Assembly: GCA_026417035.1 (NCBI GenBank)
Contig: JAOAEA010000014.1
Coordinates: forward strand, 1 to 49,041
Length of the DNA: 49,041 bases
Source: Burkholderiales bacterium
GTDB taxonomy: Bacteria > Pseudomonadota > Gammaproteobacteria > Burkholderiales > SG8-39
Reading direction: 5' to 3'
Part shown: one piece after another, positions 1 to 9,981 of the stretch
Position numbering within the stretch: position 1 is the first letter of the stretch
Layout: each line of letters starts with the position of its first letter
Translations under genes and position numbers: made by a program
The notes under the pieces: model-generated
Seen by the model: only the letters and a program-made list of their open reading frames with translations
Databases searched by the model: none
What the model was told of the DNA's origin: nothing

Positions 1-3000
1 GGCGGCGGGGGCGGCGGCGGCTCGGGCGGCGGCGGCGGTGGCGGCGCCGAGGGCGGATTGGCCGGAAGCGGCTTTTTCTTCTTCTTCCAAAGCGGCGGCA
101 GCGGGGGCGCGGGCGGCGCAGGCGGTGCGGGCGGATCCGGTGGCGCGGGCGGCCGAGGTGGCGCGGGCGGTGCCGGCGGTGGCGGCGGCGGCGCGATGGA
201 GATCGTCGCGCGCGGACGCATCAGCCTCGACGAGGCGACCTTCCTCGCTCGCGGCGGCGCGGGCGCGGCGGGGGTGTCCGGACAGCCCGGCGCGGCCGGG
301 GCGACCGGTGTCGCGGGACAGCCGGGGCAGCCGGGCACGTCGACGTCGGTCAGCACGGGCGGCGCCGGTGGCGCGGGCGCGACCGGCGGCACGGGCGGCA
401 CGGGCGGCGCGGGTGGCGCAGGCGGAAGCGGCGGGGCGGGCTCGGGCGGCACGGTCAAGCTCGTTGGCACCGTCGTCACGAGCGACGGCTCGCTCATCGA
501 CGCGCGCGGCGGCTCGGGCGCGATCTATTACGACCTCGGCCGCTTCGTCCTCGGCACGAACGCCGATCCGTGGCAGACGTTCGAGCTCATCGACCCGAGC
601 TCGCCGACGTTCTACAAGGCGATCGGCTGGTGGCAGTTCTTCGAGGGCCCGAAGGAGGCGAACCCGTTCATCCTCACGGGCGGCACGCCGGTGGCGACAC
701 CGCTCCTGCCGGGGCTCCTCGGCGGGGCGTCGGCCTACGGCGTGCTCACGCTCGACGCGAACGAGCTCCTCGACGCGGACGTCTTCGCGTCGGCGCCGCA
801 GGGCGCGGGCCTCGCGATCATCCGCGCGGACACCGGCATACCCGGCTTCATCGAGGACCTGCCGGGCTACGACCTGATCCTCATCGCCAACCTGACCGCG
901 ACGACCTTCGACGCCCCGACGTTCCTCGCAGGCGGCATCGGGACGAAGCAGGCGCTCCTCGTCGGCGGCACGGCGGCCGACCCGATCTTCGGCGACGGCA
1001 CCCCCGACGTGCTCGCCCACCTCGGCGCGCACCAGGTGTACGCGCTGCTCGTGCAGGAGAGCACCCAGCAGTTCTCGTTCGCGACCACGCGCAACGGCGT
1101 CGAGTTCGTCGCTTCGGTCGAGACGCTCGCCGATGGCGCGGTGCTCTACGTGCGCGAACCCGGCCTGCGCGCGGTGGTGAACCAGCGCCTCGCGCCGGAC
1201 GACGAGACGTTCGGCGGCCGGCCGTGGAAGGTGCTCGGCACCATCACCGTCGCGCCCGACAGCTCGCAGCCCGACAGCCCGTCGCTGCAGGTGCTCATCA
1301 ACGACGCCGTCGGCGGGCTCGTGTCGGCCGACGCGGTGATGCTGCGCAAGGTCGATCCGGTCCTGCCGAACCTGCGCTTCCTCTCACTCACCGGCAACCC
1401 GCTCGACAACCGCGCGCACGAGGCGTTCGTGCCGCTGCTCGAGGGCCGGGAGCTCCTCACGTCGGTGGCGGCGCAGTCGCCGGCGCCGGCGAACGGGCGG
1501 CTCGCGTCCGACCTCGCGGTGACGCTGGAAGTCGGCGGCTCGGAGGCGCAGCGCACGCTCGTCCGCTTCGGCGTCGCCGCAGCGGCCACCGCGGGCAACA
1601 CGACGCTCGCCGACCTCGTCGGGCAGCTCAACGGTGCGCTTGGCGCCGCGCTCGGCACGGCCGGCTACGGCACGGGAGCGCTCGCGTTCGAGGCGACGGG
1701 CGGCGTGCTCTCGCTCGTCGTCCAGGATCCGCTCGTCGCCGCCGTCGTGGTGCACGGGGGCGAGGCGATCGGCTTCCGCGAGGCGCGGTTCGCCGGGCCG
1801 AACGTGCTCATCGACGCCAATGCGGCGCCGGTGATCTCGCAGGAGGCGCCGCAGTCGGGGGCGAGCAATGCGATCGCCTTCGACGGCTTCAACGACTACG
1901 TCGAGATCCCGAGCGACCCGACGCTCGACCCGCGGCGCCAGCTCACCCTCGAGCTCTGGTTCCGCGTGGACGCGTTCGGCAACACGTGGATGCCGCTCGT
2001 GCAGAAGGGCGACGGCTCGGGCAGCAACACCCGGTCGTATTCGCTGTGGGTGAACAGCGCGGGGTATCTGCACTTCACCACCGCCGACGGCGTGGTGCAG
2101 AACTACGTCAACACCGCCGCGGGCTCGATCCAGGCCGGCAAGTGGTATCACTTCGCCGGCGTCATGAACCGCGACACGGGGCGGCTCGACGTCTACCTGA
2201 ACGGCGAGCTCGCCGGCACCGGCAGCGTCGACTCGACGAGCACCTTCTCGCACGACCGTCCGCTCCTCATCGGCGGCACGTTCGAGGTGAATGCCGCTTA
2301 CTCGAACTTCGCCGGCGTGGTAGACGAGGTGCGCCTGTGGACAGTCGCGCGCGGCCAGGCCGACATCCGCGCCGACATGGCCCGCGACCTCACCGGCCTC
2401 GAGCCGGGCCTCGCCGGCCTGTGGAAGTTCGACGCCGCCACCGGTACGCGCGCGATCGACGCCACACCCAACCACAACGACGGCCGCCTCGGCGGCCTGG
2501 CGGCGCCGGGGCTCGAAACGCCGCCGCTGCAGCTCGCGGGCGGCGTGCACGCGCTCACGCCGAATCTGCGCTCCGGGTTCGCGCCGGGCAACGACACGGT
2601 GACGATCGAGCTCTGGTTCAACGCGCAGGCGCCCGGCGTGATCGTGAGCGAGCTCGGCCAGGCGACCGCGAACACCGGCTGGCACGACAGCCAGATCGAG
2701 ATCCTCGCGAGCGGCGAGGTGCGCATCCGGGTCTGGAACGGCGCGTCCGTCTCGCTCGGCGTCACGACGTTCAACCAGTGGCACCACGTTGTGCTGCGGT
2801 ACAACGACGCCACCAACATCCTCGACGGCCTGCTCGACGGCGTCGCCAAGCCCGGCGCCAACGTCGGCGAGCGCTTCGCGCCCTACGAAGCGGTCGGCGC
2901 GAACCTCGGCCTCTACTACGGCATCGGCGCGCCGGATTCGACCGACCTCGACCCGTCGGCGAACGCGGGCGGAGCGGCGTTCCGCGGTCGCGTGGCCGAC

Positions 3001-6000
3001 TTCCGCGTGTGGAACGTCGCCCGGTCGAACGCCGACATCCTCGCGAACATGACGCAGCGGCTCGCCGGCAACGAGGCGAACCTGGTCGCCTACTTCCGCC
3101 TCGACTCGAGCAGCGGGACGCTCCTGCCCGGTTTCGTGAGGGGCGTGCCTTCGGCGGCCACCTTCGCCGGCGGCGCCATTGTCCCGCCGGGAAGCACCGC
3201 GCCCTCGCGCGTCCGCGCGCCGGTGCACCTCAACATCGCCGACGCCGACTTCGACCGCGTCACGCTCACGGCGACGAGCGACGTCCCGGGCTTCAGCTTC
3301 AGCTTCGAGGGCCAGACGCTCAACATCAGCCCGCCCAAGGGCTTCGCCGGCACCGCCCGGATCACCGTCTTCGCCGCCGACGGCGCGGGCGACCCGGGCG
3401 ATCCGCGCGGCCGCCGGGCGCTGATGACCTTCGACTACACGGTGGGCCGCAACGCGGTGTACGGCACCAAGTTCGACGACGCCGACGCCGACGGCGTGCG
3501 CGATCCCGGCGAAGGGCCGCTCGACGGCGTGTTCGTGTTCGCCGACCTGAACGCGAACGGCCTCGCGGACGAGGGCGAGCCGTTCGCCTTCACCGACGTG
3601 AACGGCGACTACGCGATCCGCAGCATCCCGTTCGTCCAGTCCGTCCCGCTCGAACCCGCGGTCGTGCGCGCCGTGGCCGGCACGACGCCCAACGGGGGCG
3701 TGCAGACCGTTACCGTGACCGAGGACCGGCCGGCGACGATCACGACCGATTCGCGCGCGGACTTCCAGATCCAGTTCCTCGATGCGTTCCAGCGCTTCGG
3801 CTACGCGGACCTCTCCCTCGCGGCCAAGCTCTTCGATGGCAACGACAAGCTCGAGGACCTCGCAGCGGACCTGAACGCGATCATCGCGAAGGTCCCGGTG
3901 CTGGGCGGGGTGGGCGGCTTCCTCGGCGACTACATCCGCTTCATCGTCGAGCCGAAGACGCTCGACCGGCTGGTGATGGCCTCCGCCGATCCGGAGCGCC
4001 CGGTCGTCGCGCTCTACATCGCGGGGCAGTCGGTCAAGACGACGAAAGAGGAGGTGTTCCGGTCGGACGGCAGCGTCGCCGTGCGCAACGCGCCCGACCA
4101 GGTCGTGGCGCAGGTCTTCGGCTTCAACTCCGGGCAGATCATCTTCGCGAACGCGATGGCCGCGGCCGCGCCGACGACGCCGAACGGCGGCCTCGTGTCC
4201 GGCGTCGAGCAGCTGCTCGACCCGGTCACGACGGTGTCCGCGACCACGGTCACCCTGGTGGTGCGCGGCAACACCGGCCCGGACCGGACGCTCGTCTTCA
4301 CCCCGGCGATCACCGGGAACAACGCGAGCGTGCAGGACCTCGCGAACGACCTCAACACGCTGCTCGCCGCCAACGGCTACGGCGGCGTGCTCGTCGCCGG
4401 CGTCGAAAGCGATCGACTCTACGTCGCGACCACCGGGCTGGGCGGTTCGCGCTTCGTGTCGGTCGAGGCGAGCACGCGCACGGTCGTGACCGAGACCACC
4501 CGCTTCAGCGACAACACGACCGCGGCGCGCACGCTTCCCGATGCGACCGCCGCGGGCGGCCTCGGCTTCGCCGGCGCGCAGTCCGACTACGGCGCCGACA
4601 AGTCCTTCACCGTGGTCGAAGTGCCGTTCCCGGGCTGGGCGCCGACCACGGGCCCGATGCCGAGCCTCGTCGGGCCGGTCGGAACGCGGCTCGCCGCCTT
4701 CCAGGCGCTCGGCGAGATCTCGCTCGCGAACGATTTCGGCAACTTCCTCGTCGCGACCATCGACCTCGGACACGACTTCACGAGCCCCGAGGGCACGGAG
4801 GTTTCGTTCACCGTCGGCGAGCATCGCGAGAGCGTCGGCATCGCTTGGCGGGTGACGAAGGACGGCGAGGCCTATCTCGTCGGCACCGGTGACGCCTTCA
4901 CCTTCAAGCCGGACGACAACGGCGTCTACGTCGTGCGCGCGACGCCGACCGACTACGGCTTCGTGCCGCCGCTCGTGGCGTTCCCCGATGAAGTCGTCAT
5001 CACGGTGACGAACGTGGCGCCTGCGCTGACGGCCGCCCAGGCCGGCAGCGCGCGCGAGGGCGAGCTTCTCGACTTCATCGTCGCGACGTTCACCGACCCC
5101 GGCACCGCGGACACGCACACCGCGACGATCGACTGGGGCGACGGGACGGTCACGGCGGGCGTCATCGTCGCGGCGGGCGGCGCCGGGACGGTGCGCGGGA
5201 CCCACGTCTACGGCGACAACGGCCTCTACGTCGTCACCGTGACCGTCACGGACGACGACAGCGCCTCGGCGAGCGCGACCTTCTCGCTCGAGGTCGCGAA
5301 CGCCGCACCGGTCATCGCCGACCAGGCGGATCTCGAAGTGACCGAGGGCGCGCTCGTGTTCCTCGGCACGCGGCCCGGCGGCGGCCAGGGCGGCTCGGGC
5401 GACGAAGGCCCGGGCTTCCAGCTCGGCGGGCTCGCCTTCTTCGATCCGGGCTTCAAGGACACGCACGTCGCGACCATCGACTGGGGCGACGGCACCGTCG
5501 AGCCGCTCGAGGTCGTGCGCTCGCGCACCGGCGGGCTCCTCATCGGCAGCCACATCTACCAGGACAATGGCGTCTTCGCGGTCCTCATCACCGTCACCGA
5601 CGACGACGGCGCCAAGGCGACCGAGGCGTTCACGGTCACGGTAGCGAACGTCGCGCCGATGCTCGGCGAGACCGGCTCGGGCGAGGTGCTCGAGGGCAGC
5701 GCCTTCGTGCTCGACCTTCCCTTCCACGATCCGGGCGGCCTCGACACCCACCAGGCGCGAGTGGACTGGGGCGACGGCACGACCGAAGACCTCGCAGTGG
5801 GCGGGGAGGGGGGCATCGAGGGCTTCTTCGGGACGCTCTCGGGCCGCCACGCCTACGCCGACGACGGCGAGTACAAGGTCACCGTCTTCCTCTGGGACGA
5901 CGACATGCTCGCCGCGGAGGAGGACCCGGTCACGACGAGTTTCAGCGTCTTCGTCGCGAACGTCGCGCCCACGGTGTTCCTCGGCAAGGTCACGCCGATC

Positions 6001-9000
6001 GCCGAGGGCACGGCCTTCGACCTCTCGGGCAGCTTCTTCGACCCGGGCAGCGCCGACACCCACGTCGCGAGCGTGCGCTGGGGCGACGGCACCGCGGAAC
6101 CGCTCGCGCTGCTCCCCGGCGGGACGTTCGCGGCGAGCCACGTGTTCGCCCAGGACGGAACCTACCGGATCACGGTCGGGGTCGAGGACGACGACGGCGG
6201 GGTGGGAACGGCCACGGTTTCGCTCACGGTCGTCAACGTCCCCCCGGTGGCCGCGGACGACGAGTTCACGGTGTCCGAGGACCACGTCCTCGAAGGCGAT
6301 GTCCTCGCCAACGACACCGACGTGCCGGCCGACGTTCTCAGGGCGTCGCTGGTGGACGGTCCGAAGCACGGGCAACTCGTGCTGAAGCCGAACGGCAGCT
6401 TCAGCTACACGCCCGCGGCGGACTTCAACGGCACCGACACGTTCACCTACCGGGCGAACGACGGCACGGACAGCTCGAACATCGCCACCGTGACGATCAC
6501 CGTGACCGCGGCGCAGGACGCACCGGTCGCGGTGGACGACGACTTCGAGATGCTCGAAGACGGCACGCTCGAGGGGAACGTCCTCGCGAACGACTTCGAC
6601 CTCGACAGCGGCGACACGCTGCGGGCGAGGCTCGTCTCCGCTCCGGCGCACGGCACGCTCGTCCTGAACGCGGACGGGTCGTTCAGCTACTCGCCGGCGG
6701 CGGACTACAACGGCGTCGACTCGTTCACCTACGTCGCGAACGACGGCAGCGAGGACTCGGCGCCGGCGACCGTGAAGATCGTCATCGCCGCGGTGAACGA
6801 CGCGCCGGTGGCGCGGGACGACGCCTATGCGGTCGACGAGGACGGCGAGCTCGTGATCGAGGCGCCGGGCGTGCTCACGAACGACAGCGACGCCGACGGT
6901 GACCTGCTGTCGGTGTTCGTCGTGACGGGGCCCGCGCACGGCACGCTCGCGCTCGGCGAGGACGGGTCGCTCGTCTACAGGCCCGACGCGGACTTCTTCG
7001 GCACCGACGCGTTCACCTACCGGGCCGACGACGGCGAGGCGCACTCCAACGTCGCGACGGTGACGATCACGGTGAACGGCGTACCCGACGCGCCGGTCGC
7101 GGCGGGCGAGACCTACGAGACGGCGGAGGACACCGAGCTGGCGGTCGATGCGCCGGGCGTGCTCGGGAACGACTTCGACGCCGACGGCGACCCGCTCGCT
7201 GCCGTGCTCGTCTCGAGCCCGGCCCACGGTTCGCTCACCCTGAATCCCGACGGTTCGTTCACCTACACGCCGGCGGCGGACTTCTCGGGCGAGGATTCGT
7301 TCGTCTATCTCGCGAACGACGCCAGCGGCCCGTCCACCCCGGCGAAGGTCACGATCTACGTCACGCCGGTCAACGATGCGCCGGTCGCTCGCGACGACGC
7401 CTATGTGGTCGACGAGGACGGCGAAGTCGTGATCGACGTGCTGGCGAACGACAGCGACGTCGATTCCGAGTCGCTCGCCGCGGTCGTCGTCGCCGGCCCG
7501 TCGCACGGCAGGCTGACGCTCCTCGAGAACGGGCGCTTCCTCTACACGCCGGACGCGGACTTCAACGGCGCCGACACGTTCACCTATCGGGCGAGCGACG
7601 GCCAGCTCCAGTCGAACCTCGCGAGCGTGACCGTCACGGTGAGGCCGGTGAACGACGCGCCGGTCGCTGCGGACGACGAGTACACGACCGACGAGGACGT
7701 CCCGCTCGTCGTCGCGCTGCCCGGCGTGCTCGGAAACGACACCGACGTGGACGGCGACGCGCTCACGGCACTCCTCGTGAGCGGGCCGCAACACGGCAGC
7801 CTGACCCTGAACCCGGACGGCTCCTTCACCTATGCGCCCGCCGCGAACTTCAACGGCGCCGACAGCTTCACCTATCGCGCCGCCGACGGTGAAGCGCAGT
7901 CCGGCGTCGCCAAGGTGACGATCGCGGTCGTCCCGGTGAACGACGCGCCGGCGATCGCGTCGATCGCGGACCTGACGGTCGTGGGCGGCACGACCGTCAC
8001 CGTCGCGCTCAGCGCGACGGATCTCGATGCAAGCCAGACGCTCACCTTCGAGCTCCTCGCCGGACCCGACGGGGCCGTCGTCGAGACGCTGGGCGGCGGC
8101 GCGGGCAGGTTCCGCTGGACCGCTCCCGACGTCCTGGCCGACACGCCGTTCGCAGCCACGATCCAGGTCTCGGACGGCGCGGGTGGCGCGGCGCAGACGT
8201 CGTTCACGATCACGGTGCAGCCCAACCTGCTGCGGGTCGCGAGCCTCGTGCCCACGGCGAGCGGTTTCCGGGTGGCGTTCAACCGCGAGCTCGACCCGAC
8301 CACCGTCAACCTCTACGACGCGGGCGGCCTGCTCGGGCCGGCGGACGTGCTCGTCTCGGGCCCGTCGGGCGCGGTGCGCGGCTCGATCGTCCTTGACGAC
8401 GACTTGCGCGGGTTCAGCTTCCTGCGCACCGGCGGGCTGCTGCCCGGCGGGACGTACACGGTGACCCTCGCGAGCCGCGCGAACGCGTTCGTCGACCAGC
8501 TCGGGCGGCTCCTCGACGGGAACAGCGACGGGACGGCGGGCGGCGACTACACCACGACGTTCACCGTGGCTGCACCCACGGGCGCTTCGCTCTCGATCGG
8601 CGACTTCGCGCGTGGCCCGGGACAGCCGGTCCAGATTCCCGCGACGGCGGCCAACACCCCGTCGCTGCCAGTTCAGCTCACGAACGGCGCTGGCGCGACC
8701 TCGGTCGAGTTCAAGCTCCGCTACGACCCGGCCCTCCTCACGATCCTCGGGATGACGAAGACGGTCGCGTCGGGGTCGCTTGGCTTCTCGAACGACGCGT
8801 CCGCGGGCGTGCTGACGGTGACCCTGACCGGCCTCTCGGGGCTCACGAATGCCGCGACGACGCTCGCATCGATCCAGGCGACGGTGCCGGTCGGCGCGGG
8901 CTATCGCGACGCGGCGGTGCTCGACCTCTTCGACGTGCGGGTGAACGGCGCCGCGGCGCTCGACGACGACGCGGTCCAGGTCGCGGCGTACATCGGCGAT

Positions 9001-9954
9001 GCGACCGGCAACGGCGAGTACACGACCTACGACGTGCAGAAGATCCAGCGCGTCGCCTCGGCGCTCGACGGCGGCTTCACCGCCTTCCCGCTCATCGATC
9101 CGGTCGTGATCGCGGACCTCGACCGCAACGGCTCGGTCACGGGCGCAGACGCGACGCTGGTCTATCGCGAGGTCTCGGGCGTGGATCGTCCGGAAGTGCC
9201 GCCGCTGCCGGGCGTGGTCGCGCCCAGTTACTCGAGCGGCGGTCCGGCGCGGCAGGCGAGCGTGGCGCCCGGGATCTCGGGGACGCCGGGGAGCGTCGTC
9301 ACGGTGCCGGTGCTCCTCGACGACGCCACGGGCCTCGAGTCGGCGCAGCTCCGCGTCGCCTTCGATCCGGACGCGCTCGAGCTCATCGGCGTGCGCCGCG
9401 GGACCGTGGCGGCCGACTTCCAGTGGTTCGTCCAGCGGCCCGAGGCCGGCGTCGCCTACGTGGACATGAGCCGGCTCAGCGCGGTCACGGGCGGCTCGGG
9501 AACGCTCGTCGAGATCGACTTCGTCATCAACGAAGGCGCGCCCGCCGAGATCCCGGTGGACCTCCAGTGGGTGCGCCTGAACGAGGGCTACTTCGCGACG
9601 ACGGCGACGGGCGGATCGATCGGGGCGATGGCGCCGGTGGCGCCGCGCTTGAGCATGCTGCGCGTGAGCGAAGCGCCGCCCGCGGAGCTGCCCTCCACGG
9701 GCAGCGGCGGGAGCGCGTCGTTCAGCGCCGTGCCTTCCGGGAGCCCGGGACCGGTGATCGACTGGACGGTGGGCAACGGCAACGGGAAGAAGAAGGGCGA
9801 GGACGAGCGGCCCGCGTGGAAGTCGGACTTCGTGACGGCGAACGGCAGGCCGCACGCGGAGAGGAACCCCAACGCGGCGTTCCGGCTGGAAGCGGATCCG
9901 GCGGGCGACAAGCCGAAGGGGCTGTACAAGCTGCCGAAGAACTCGGCCTTCTGA
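1..9954 (+). CDS. Giant modular surface/secreted protein, 5' end missing (3317 residues visible)
   Basis: The frame is open from base 1, so the true start lies outside the window. Residues 1-155 are very glycine-rich and include about eight Gly-X-Y collagen-like triplets. Two LamG/concanavalin-like domains follow (about 626-785 and 845-1017), then an SdrD-B-like Ca-binding repeat (1154-1214). Four PKD repeats, each with a WGDGT core, span about 1672-2080. Six cadherin-like repeats of about 95 residues, each with an 'AND' or 'TND' and an F-T/S-Y core, span about 2081-2650. An Ig-like pair comes next, then a cohesin-like domain (about 2859-2995), a type I dockerin with two calcium loops (DATGNGEYTTYD and DLDRNGSVTGAD), a second cohesin-like domain (about 3075-3205) and a basic tail. 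It is probably an adhesin or extracellular scaffold; its exact function is unknown. It lies 27 bases upstream of a PEP-CTERM gene and close to the SecA-like/M50/HlyD genes that may export it. Confidence 0.9.
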   Translation, partial: GGGGGGGSGGGGGGGAEGGLAGSGFFFFFQSGGSGGAGGAGGAGGSGGAGGRGGAGGAGGGGGGAMEIVARGRISLDEATFLARGGAGAAGVSGQPGAAGATGVAGQPGQPGTSTSVSTGGAGGAGATGGTGGTGGAGGAGGSGGAGSGGTVKLVGTVVTSDGSLIDARGGSGAIYYDLGRFVLGTNADPWQTFELIDPSSPTFYKAIGWWQFFEGPKEANPFILTGGTPVATPLLPGLLGGASAYGVLTLDANELLDADVFASAPQGAGLAIIRADTGIPGFIEDLPGYDLILIANLTATTFDAPTFLAGGIGTKQALLVGGTAADPIFGDGTPDVLAHLGAHQVYALLVQESTQQFSFATTRNGVEFVASVETLADGAVLYVREPGLRAVVNQRLAPDDETFGGRPWKVLGTITVAPDSSQPDSPSLQVLINDAVGGLVSADAVMLRKVDPVLPNLRFLSLTGNPLDNRAHEAFVPLLEGRELLTSVAAQSPAPANGRLASDLAVTLEVGGSEAQRTLVRFGVAAAATAGNTTLADLVGQLNGALGAALGTAGYGTGALAFEATGGVLSLVVQDPLVAAVVVHGGEAIGFREARFAGPNVLIDANAAPVISQEAPQSGASNAIAFDGFNDYVEIPSDPTLDPRRQLTLELWFRVDAFGNTWMPLVQKGDGSGSNTRSYSLWVNSAGYLHFTTADGVVQNYVNTAAGSIQAGKWYHFAGVMNRDTGRLDVYLNGELAGTGSVDSTSTFSHDRPLLIGGTFEVNAAYSNFAGVVDEVRLWTVARGQADIRADMARDLTGLEPGLAGLWKFDAATGTRAIDATPNHNDGRLGGLAAPGLETPPLQLAGGVHALTPNLRSGFAPGNDTVTIELWFNAQAPGVIVSELGQATANTGWHDSQIEILASGEVRIRVWNGASVSLGVTTFNQWHHVVLRYNDATNILDGLLDGVAKPGANVGERFAPYEAVGANLGLYYGIGAPDSTDLDPSANAGGAAFRGRVADFRVWNVARSNADILANMTQRLAGNEANLVAYFRLDSSSGTLLPGFVRGVPSAATFAGGAIVPPGSTAPSRVRAPVHLNIADADFDRVTLTATSDVPGFSFSFEGQTLNISPPKGFAGTARITVFAADGAGDPGDPRGRRALMTFDYTVGRNAVYGTKFDDADADGVRDPGEGPLDGVFVFADLNANGLADEGEPFAFTDVNGDYAIRSIPFVQSVPLEPAVVRAVAGTTPNGGVQTVTVTEDRPATITTDSRADFQIQFLDAFQRFGYADLSLAAKLFDGNDKLEDLAADLNAIIAKVPVLGGVGGFLGDYIRFIVEPKTLDRLVMASADPERPVVALYIAGQSVKTTKEEVFRSDGSVAVRNAPDQVVAQVFGFNSGQIIFANAMAAAAPTTPNGGLVSGVEQLLDPVTTVSATTVTLVVRGNTGPDRTLVFTPAITGNNASVQDLANDLNTLLAANGYGGVLVAGVESDRLYVATTGLGGSRFVSVEASTRTVVTETTRFSDNTTAARTLPDATAAGGLGFAGAQSDYGADKSFTVVEVPFPGWAPTTGPMPSLVGPVGTRLAAFQALGEISLANDFGNFLVATIDLGHDFTSPEGTEVSFTVGEHRESVGIAWRVTKDGEAYLVGTGDAFTFKPDDNGVYVVRATPTDYGFVPPLVAFPDEVVITVTNVAPALTAAQAGSAREGELLDFIVATFTDPGTADTHTATIDWGDGTVTAGVIVAAGGAGTVRGTHVYGDNGLYVVTVTVTDDDSASASATFSLEVANAAPVIADQADLEVTEGALVFLGTRPGGGQGGSGDEGPGFQLGGLAFFDPGFKDTHVATIDWGDGTVEPLEVVRSRTGGLLIGSHIYQDNGVFAVLITVTDDDGAKATEAFTVTVANVAPMLGETGSGEVLEGSAFVLDLPFHDPGGLDTHQARVDWGDGTTEDLAVGGEGGIEGFFGTLSGRHAYADDGEYKVTVFLWDDDMLAAEEDPVTTSFSVFVANVAPTVFLGKVTPIAEGTAFDLSGSFFDPGSADTHVASVRWGDGTAEPLALLPGGTFAASHVFAQDGTYRITVGVEDDDGGVGTATVSLTVVNVPPVAADDEFTVSEDHVLEGDVLANDTDVPADVLRASLVDGPKHGQLVLKPNGSFSYTPAADFNGTDTFTYRANDGTDSSNIATVTITVTAAQDAPVAVDDDFEMLEDGTLEGNVLANDFDLDSGDTLRARLVSAPAHGTLVLNADGSFSYSPAADYNGVDSFTYVANDGSEDSAPATVKIVIAAVNDAPVARDDAYAVDEDGELVIEAPGVLTNDSDADGDLLSVFVVTGPAHGTLALGEDGSLVYRPDADFFGTDAFTYRADDGEAHSNVATVTITVNGVPDAPVAAGETYETAEDTELAVDAPGVLGNDFDADGDPLAAVLVSSPAHGSLTLNPDGSFTYTPAADFSGEDSFVYLANDASGPSTPAKVTIYVTPVNDAPVARDDAYVVDEDGEVVIDVLANDSDVDSESLAAVVVAGPSHGRLTLLENGRFLYTPDADFNGADTFTYRASDGQLQSNLASVTVTVRPVNDAPVAADDEYTTDEDVPLVVALPGVLGNDTDVDGDALTALLVSGPQHGSLTLNPDGSFTYAPAANFNGADSFTYRAADGEAQSGVAKVTIAVVPVNDAPAIASIADLTVVGGTTVTVALSATDLDASQTLTFELLAGPDGAVVETLGGGAGRFRWTAPDVLADTPFAATIQVSDGAGGAAQTSFTITVQPNLLRVASLVPTASGFRVAFNRELDPTTVNLYDAGGLLGPADVLVSGPSGAVRGSIVLDDDLRGFSFLRTGGLLPGGTYTVTLASRANAFVDQLGRLLDGNSDGTAGGDYTTTFTVAAPTGASLSIGDFARGPGQPVQIPATAANTPSLPVQLTNGAGATSVEFKLRYDPALLTILGMTKTVASGSLGFSNDASAGVLTVTLTGLSGLTNAATTLASIQATVPVGAGYRDAAVLDLFDVRVNGAAALDDDAVQVAAYIGDATGNGEYTTYDVQKIQRVASALDGGFTAFPLIDPVVIADLDRNGSVTGADATLVYREVSGVDRPEVPPLPGVVAPSYSSGGPARQASVAPGISGTPGSVVTVPVLLDDATGLESAQLRVAFDPDALELIGVRRGTVAADFQWFVQRPEAGVAYVDMSRLSAVTGGSGTLVEIDFVINEGAPAEIPVDLQWVRLNEGYFATTATGGSIGAMAPVAPRLSMLRVSEAPPAELPSTGSGGSASFSAVPSGSPGPVIDWTVGNGNGKKKGEDERPAWKSDFVTANGRPHAERNPNAAFRLEADPAGDKPKGLYKLPKNSAF

Positions 9955-9981
9955 GCCGGGAGACGATGTGAGGCGCTGTAG

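Noticed and set aside
1..465. Glycine-rich head as a mycobacterial PE_PGRS-like protein
   Set aside because: Similar composition only; no PE domain is visible and the downstream domains and gene neighbourhood are proteobacterial.
570..4892. A 1440-codon plus-strand frame inside the giant gene
   Set aside because: Arg/Ala/Pro-rich shadow frame of GC-rich coding DNA; no recognisable domain.
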